Shown here: positions 58,720 to 64,000 of the stretch, in pieces
How the letters are laid out: every line of letters begins with the position of its first letter
How positions within the stretch are numbered: position 1 is the first letter of the stretch
Source: Onthophagus taurus
Lineage: Eukaryota > Arthropoda > Insecta > Coleoptera > Scarabaeidae
Assembly (NCBI RefSeq): GCF_036711975.1
Contig: NC_091966.1
Coordinates: 29,209,501 to 29,273,500, forward strand
Length of the DNA: 64,000 bases
Direction: 5' to 3'
Notes under the pieces: generated by a model
Database searches by the model: none
Seen by the model: only the letters and a program-made list of their open reading frames with translations
What the model was told of the DNA's origin: nothing
Position numbers and translations under genes: made by a program

Positions 58720-60248
58720 CTAATTTTTCCTTTCCATCATCATCTTTTATTGTAACTTCAACTTCAGTTTTATTTTGGTAGAATTTTCTTGTAGATTTAA
58801 AAACCTTTTGAATGGCAGCTCCAACATTTTTATATTTGATGATACCTTCAAATTTATTGTTCGCCAATTTTTCTATAAGCATGTCAACGACACCCAACAT
58901 TTTTTCGATAACACCAAAAGACTTGGAAGCATTTAATACTGCAACATCGATGTTTAAAACATTATCGATCGTTTCAAAAATCGCTGATTCACTGGAAGTG
59001 TTAATAGCCGCAGATAAAATTTCAGTGATGTAATATAGCTCGTATTCGTTTACTCTGTTGTTCTTAACCAAATTCGTAACTTTAGTTAATTCTATGTCTG
59101 TTATCATATAATGGTCAAAAATGTTTTTTAAGACTATATTTATTGGTGAATAGGAATTAGTACAGTTTTGTTCGAGTTTGGACCATCGGCATTCCTGAAA
59201 TATTGTGTTACTTGTTTTAATACATTCTCTTATAAGCGGTTTACCATTGATATCTACACAAATATCATTTGAAAATGCTTTGTGGCCAGCTCGAGTTGGT
59301 GGCCAATAAACGGTTTTGTTCATTCCGATAACAGGAGTTGCGGTTGGCAAACAAAATTCATTACTGGTTATGTCAGTTACATTTTTACAAAAATTATTAA
59401 GTATTTTATTTTTGAATTCATGTACAGCTTCTTTTATTGTAGGTTTGGAAGACATCCTAATAATCCGTGTATAATTTTCTAAAGTCGTATCATGTATGTT
59501 GAATCTTAATTGCCACACACACGCTGGTTGTCGAATTTTATGTATTTTGGCTTTTAATAAGTAATTACCATTTGTACTTGCAAGTGTAGATGCATAATTG
59601 AGAATTGTTTTACCGCTTTCCGTGTAATCACATATATATTGCTGTATATTTTCATTTATTTCCACAAGGCATCTTGTCATCAAGGGATCTGAATACTTTT
59701 TATAAAAAGGAACTTTCGCAAGAGTTAAGTTTGTATTATAAGCCCAACAACGAATTTTCTTTTCTATGTCTTTCATTGGTCGTTTAGTGGTAACATCCAA
59801 ATACAATTCGAAGGGTTTTGCAAGATTGAAAAATGTTAAGCTTAAGGTAACATTGTTGTCTCCAGAGATAGTTCTAAAAAAATTACTCCCATAATATTCG
59901 CAAGTCGATTTCTTTTTGTTAGTTGCTTTTACTATTGAAGTTTTTGTATTTATAGATTTTGTAGCTTCTACTGTTGAAGTTTTTCCATTTATAGTTTTTG
60001 TAGCTATTACTGTTGAAGTTTTTCTATTTATAACAAATTTAACAAACAATTACTGTTTTCCTCGTTTAATAGATAATCAGTCGGGCATTCTAAATCAAAG
60101 TCATTCCTAAAAATATTTAGAATCCTATTATCCTATAAATTTATGAAAGAAATGTTTTAATTAACGTTTAATTCTTTAATTTAAAAATTACGATACTTAC
60201 ATCAGTTATTAAAGCACAAAAGAGAAAACACATAGTGTTTTTTAACAT
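58720..60248 (-). CDS. Adhesion-GPCR ectodomain paralogue without own 7TM exon
   Basis: Tandem duplicate of the receptor at 47.5-53.5 kb. Signal exon 60248-60201 (MLKNTMCFLFCALITD, phase 0) and ectodomain exon 60132-58720, which ends with the same phase-1 donor context (AAATTAG/GTAAATAT). HormR-like residues are conserved (VYWPPTRAG, DINGKPLIREC, CRWSKLEQNC). The frame entered from exon 1 stops at about 60030 after NEENSNCLLNLL, while the long open frame starts at about 60049 without an ATG, so a one-base shift separates them (mutation, assembly error or unseen intron). A Thr-rich insert of three 13-14 residue repeats (KTSTVxATKxIN) follows. No GPS or 7TM exon is found before the next gene. 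It may splice to the 48689 exon, or be a decaying copy. Confidence 0.72.
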
Positions 60249-60469
60249 GATTTAAACGGTTACCGTAGTAGTAATGCACTATATTATCTGAATAATATAT
60301 TAAACAGGAATTAAATATATTTTAATCTATAACCGCATAACGGATAAAAAGAATTTCTACGAAATATATCTTAGAACGCCGATAAACTAATAAAGTTTTA
60401 GTTCCGGTTGCGCGATTAATGCTATATGAATAATAAAAGGTAAAAAATAACCTTTTTTATCTAAAATAT

Positions 60470-61380
60470 TTAAAAAACTTGTTCAATGTTATAATTTAGT
60501 GGGCATCGTAGATATTTCAGAGTGCAGAATGATGACAGCCTCAATTGTTGCATTACTAAAGAATCTTTTACATCGTTGTTAAAATTTTCAATTAATAGCA
60601 TTTTATTTCGTAAAACGCATAAAGGAATTCAAAAGTGTACTCGATATTATAATTTAGTTTGTATAGTAAATGTTATAGGTTGCAAATGACGATAATCTCA
60701 AATGTTGTATTTTTTACCACAAGAATTTTCACACGGTTAGTGTAAGAATACAAATACTTTTTTACGTAAAATACATCGACAAATCCGAATCTGTATCCAA
60801 AATTACAACTTACTTGCTAATCTAGATATTACTGGTTGTTATATGCTAATATTATCAATTATGTATTGTATTTTTTACAATAAAATATTTGACACCTTGA
60901 ACACGTTTGAGACTAAATCATAAAAAAAAGTATCTTTTTATGTAAAACAGTTTGGGGAATTGAAAACTGTATTCAAAATTATAATTCAATATCCGTCACG
61001 CTTATTATAGGGTAATGAGGTCATCCTTAATAATTATATTTTCCATTAAAGAGTCTTTTATCGTGGGAATGGTTACAACTATTAAATAACAGTGCTATAA
61101 CACGTAAGATACTTAAAAGTATTCAAAAATGTACTCACAATTACAAATTAATTCGTGTAGTAAATGGTACAAGTTGCAGAATAATGATATTTGAATTTAG
61201 TGGAGTTCTGAGTGTTTGTTAGGTCAAAATCTATTTTTTTATCTTTAAAACGGTTTGCTAATATAATTTATTTGAGGAGTTTTTTACATGAGGAACTTTA
61301 AACAATTCAAAAATGTACTCAAGATTATAATTTAGTCAGTGTTGTAGCTGTTAGAAGGTGATGTTACAGAATAATGATAT
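60470..61380. repeat. Diverged tandem array, about 165-bp period, 5-6 copies
   Basis: The landmark ATTATAATTTAGT and variants recur near 60489, 60649, 60802, 60979, 61142 and 61325, each followed by a GTAG...TGTTA block and GCAGAATAATGATA. Monomers differ by many substitutions and indels. It is not obviously related to the 54-55.6 kb array. Confidence 0.7.
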
Positions 61381-62134
61381 TCGATGATAGATTCGTATTT
61401 CCGTTACAAGAGGCCCAAGACGCTCTTAAGCTTATAAACAATAACGTTGATCGTCTGGCTAAACTGTCTGAATCGCATTCATTAGGTTTGAATCCGAATA
61501 AATATTCGGCTACAATTTTTGGTAATGCAAAAGTTCGGAAGTCATTCAACAATAGTGACAATATGTTGATCAAGATAAGTGGTACAAACATAAAATTCGT
61601 TAATAAAGTAAAAATTTTGGGTCTTGTGGTTGACAGTGATTTACATTTCACCGATCACGTTAATACATTGGTTACCTCAATAGACATTTGTTGAATAAAG
61701 ATGCCAAGTTAATTCTATCTGATTCTTTGGTTCTTTCACCATTTAATCATTGTGATCTTGTTTATGGGCCTTGTTTGATGATGAATGATGTGCAGAGAAT
61801 AGAGAGGGTCCAGAAGTAGTGTCTCAGGTACATTTATGGTATACGCCGTCATGAAAGAATATCGTATAAGCTGGCTAGTGCAAATTGGTTGAATATGACT
61901 TCATATTGCTTGTCGCATGGTGTCTATTGTTTCGAATTATAAGCCACCTTACCTCTATGAAATACAAAAACTATCTTGCCTCATTGGGTGCAAGGGCTGA
62001 CGGTGGCACTGACCAATAAGACTATGTTATGGAGAGAGAGTGGAATAACAGGGTACATTATTTTGTCTTGCAGTTGTTGTATTAGTGATGAAAAAGAATA
62101 TTTAAGTTTTATTTTGGAATTATAAATAATTATA
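61381..62134 (+). pseudogene. LINE reverse transcriptase 3' relic
   Basis: QDALKLINNNVDRLAKLSES, then LGLNPNKYSATIFGN and KVKILGLVVDSDLHFTDHVN are the region just after the YADD box in Jockey-type RTs. Downstream, shifted pieces read RIERVQK and CLRYIYGIRRHERISYKL. Interrupted at 62135 by a mariner. The tail AATAAAAGG with (TTA)n at 63965-63988 is the probable 3' end beyond that insertion. Confidence 0.75.
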
Positions 62135-63838
62135 CAGGCTGTCCCGCAACGATTGTGCAAAACTGCATCAGCGTATCTATGATCAAAAATAAACAAAAAA
62201 AGCCTAATAAACATAGGTCCGAAAATGGACCATTTTCGAGATATTCAAAGATTTAGTTTCATAAGTTGATATTGTTAACATCATGAATTTAAATTTGTTT
62301 TTATAATAATTAAGTCGTTACTATGATTACGATAAGTTGTCTAATCAAAAAAAAATAATACTTCACGAAATTATTATTTTACTATTTAATTTAATAAAAC
62401 TATTAATTATGGCTCCTATTAATTACTCCAAGGAAGTGATGGCGGATATGGTGTATTGTTACGGACTAGCTGATGGAAATGCGTCGTTAGCAGCTCGTCA
62501 TTACGCGCAAAGGTTCCCGAACAGACGATTGCCTAATAGTCACACCTTTAGCAGACTATTTCTAAGATTAAAAGAAACGGGAAGCGTAACCCACAGCCAT
62601 TCCACGGAGAGACATTACACATGGCCGGTAGAATTAGAAGAAGCAGTTTTGAGAAGAGTCGATGAAAATGCCTCAACCAGCATTAGAAGAATTTCTGCAC
62701 AAGAAAACATTAACAAAACAACCGTTCACCGCATTTTAAGGGAGCAGTTGCTTTATCCTTATCATTACAACACCGTTCAAGCTCTAACGAAAATGATGGC
62801 GAAAAAAGAGAGATTTTTTGTAGGTGGGCCATACAGGAAGAGGTAGTAAACGTCGACTTTCCCATAAACATTGTATTTACGGATGAAGCAACATTTACTC
62901 AAAGCGGAATTTTTAATATTCATAATGCGCACGTTTGGAGCGATAAAAATCCCCATGCAATACTAGAAACTCATCATCAGTGGCAATTCAGTGTTAATGT
63001 ATGGGCTGGAGTTATAGGTGATCAGTTATTAGGTCCATTTTTTCTTCCAAAGAGATTGACAGCCGATGCCTACATACATTTTTTACAAAATGACCTTATA
63101 GAAGCATTTGATGAATTACCTCAACAAATTCTAGAAGATTGCTACTTTATGCACGATGGAGCACCAGCACATTATGCACGCGCTACTCGAGCATACTTAA
63201 ATAACAGATTTGGCAATAAGTGGATTGGCCGAGGAGGTCCTGTCCCGTGGCCACCTCGTTCACCAGATTTAAATCCGTTAGATTTTTGGTTTTGGGGACA
63301 TTTAAAACAAATTGTTTATTCTGAAGACGTTCAAAATGTGCAGGATTTGAAGAATAAAATTAGTAACGCATTTGACACAGTAAAACAAATTCCTGGTATC
63401 TTTCAACGCATTAGAAGTTCATTTAGAAAACGTATCCGTTTGTGTTTAGAAGTAAATGGTGCGCATATTGAACATTTATTATGACATGAATCTTTTCCAA
63501 TTTGTTAAATATTCGTTGTTTTTATGCTAGTTGAACCATTTTCTTCGACAATCTTTGTTATTTGTTTTGTTAAATTATTAATGAACTGTATTAATTAACT
63601 TAATATTATCTTATTATTTATTAAACTTTATCTTAACCATCGTAACCATGGTAATCATATAATTACTGCATCTAAATCGTTAGAATTAATGGTTTACAGT
63701 AGGTCAGCTTATGAAACTAAAACTTTGAATATCTCGAAATTGGTCCATTTTCGGACCTAAGTTTATTAGACTTTTCTTGTCTGTTTTCGATCAGAGAATA
63801 CGCTGATGCAGTATTGTACAATCGTTGCGGGACACCTG
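62135..63838 (+). mobile_element. DD41D-type mariner element, nearly intact, long TIRs
   Basis: 1704 bp between TA dinucleotides. The ends CAGGCTGTCCCGCAACGATT and CAGGTGTCCCGCAACGATT (inverted) begin terminal repeats of about 130 bases that also share GGTCCGAAAATGGACCA and CGAGATATTCAAAG. One transposase gene is inside. Confidence 0.93.
62409..63484 (+). CDS. Mariner transposase (DUF4817 N-terminus, DD41D), one frameshift
   Basis: Start at MAPINYSKE (62409); an earlier in-frame start at 62337 is less likely. The N-terminal helix-turn-helix region includes HTFSRLFLRLKETGSV, the form found in DUF4817 transposases. A one-base shift near 62811-62822 ends the first frame at 62846. The second frame continues as QEEVVNVDFPINIVFTDEAT, giving the first catalytic Asp. 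MHDGAPAHYAR carries the second. SPDLNPLDFWFWG carries the third, 41 residues after the second when the NPLD Asp is used, which matches the DD41D (rosa/Visitor) group. Otherwise full length, about 358 codons. The shift could be real or a sequencing error. Confidence 0.88.
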
Positions 63839-64000
63839 TATATATTTTTTTCATTTTTAAGGGGCACCTATAAAACCAGCTTGCTGTGGTGTCCATTTTG
63901 ATATTCATTTTCTTATTTTGTCATTTTGTCTTATTTTGTTAATTTGATTTTGTAATTGAATATCAATAAAAGGTTTATTATTATTATATCCTTAATTATG
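63839..64000 (+). repeat. LINE 3' tail with TTA repeat
   Basis: After the mariner the LINE 3' UTR appears to resume and ends AATAAAAGG followed by (TTA)4, like the Jockey tail at 37380-37408. Confidence 0.5.

Overview
This is eukaryotic nuclear DNA, strongly AT-rich, with short GT-AG introns, a very high load of degraded transposons and long intergenic spaces. Gene content (retinol dehydrogenase-type SDR, FAM98, DNA polymerase eta, NC2-alpha/DRAP1, two insect-type adhesion-GPCR ectodomains) and transposon types (Jockey LINEs, Tc1/mariner including a DD41D element, Ty3/Gypsy with a tRNA-Lys primer site) indicate an insect. A beetle is my best guess, by inference only. There is no sign of prokaryotic organisation, CRISPR or an organelle.

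Layout. 0-7.7 kb: a Jockey LINE relic, a 181-bp tandem duplication and otherwise featureless DNA. 7.8-14.1 kb: a divergent gene pair, an SDR/retinol dehydrogenase (minus strand, 3 exons, 325 aa, with a 3-kb intron full of LINE debris) and FAM98 (plus strand, 4 exons, 485 aa), separated by about 500 bp. 14.5-22.6 kb: mobile DNA, comprising a 1.9-kb palindromic TA-flanked element with a second palindromic MITE nested in it (perfect 9-bp target duplication), then a young Ty3/Gypsy element with two 287-bp LTRs that differ at one position noted by eye. 23.0-33.8 kb: a second divergent pair, DNA polymerase eta (minus strand, 4 exons, 774 aa, with a 6.7-kb intron carrying mariner, hAT and foldback elements) and DRAP1/NC2-alpha (plus strand, 3 exons, 219 aa), whose second intron has all the marks of a U12-type AT-AC intron.

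34.5-44.5 kb: nested and decayed transposons (a foldback element holding a Jockey LINE and a mariner; pogo/Tigger, Tc1 and plant-type mariner relics; another LINE). 45.4-46.6 kb: one long exon of an unrecognised, disordered protein. 46.8-47.4 kb: a minisatellite of three cruciform-forming monomers. 47.5-60.3 kb: two tandem minus-strand adhesion-GPCR loci. The first is complete (signal peptide, HormR, GAIN/GPS, 7TM; 868 aa) and the second has only a signal exon and an ectodomain exon, with no 7TM exon of its own. A 172-bp satellite array, a Copia relic and a mariner relic lie between them, and a second tandem array lies upstream of the second locus. 61.4-64.0 kb: a LINE relic interrupted by a nearly intact DD41D mariner with long terminal inverted repeats.

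The genes do not form an operon or pathway. The recurring pattern is two head-to-head housekeeping pairs with compact promoters, set in transposon-rich DNA, plus a duplicating receptor locus. The strongest candidates for something notable are the AT-AC intron in DRAP1, the receptor duplication in which two ectodomain cassettes could share one 7TM exon (splice phases fit), and the cruciform minisatellite.
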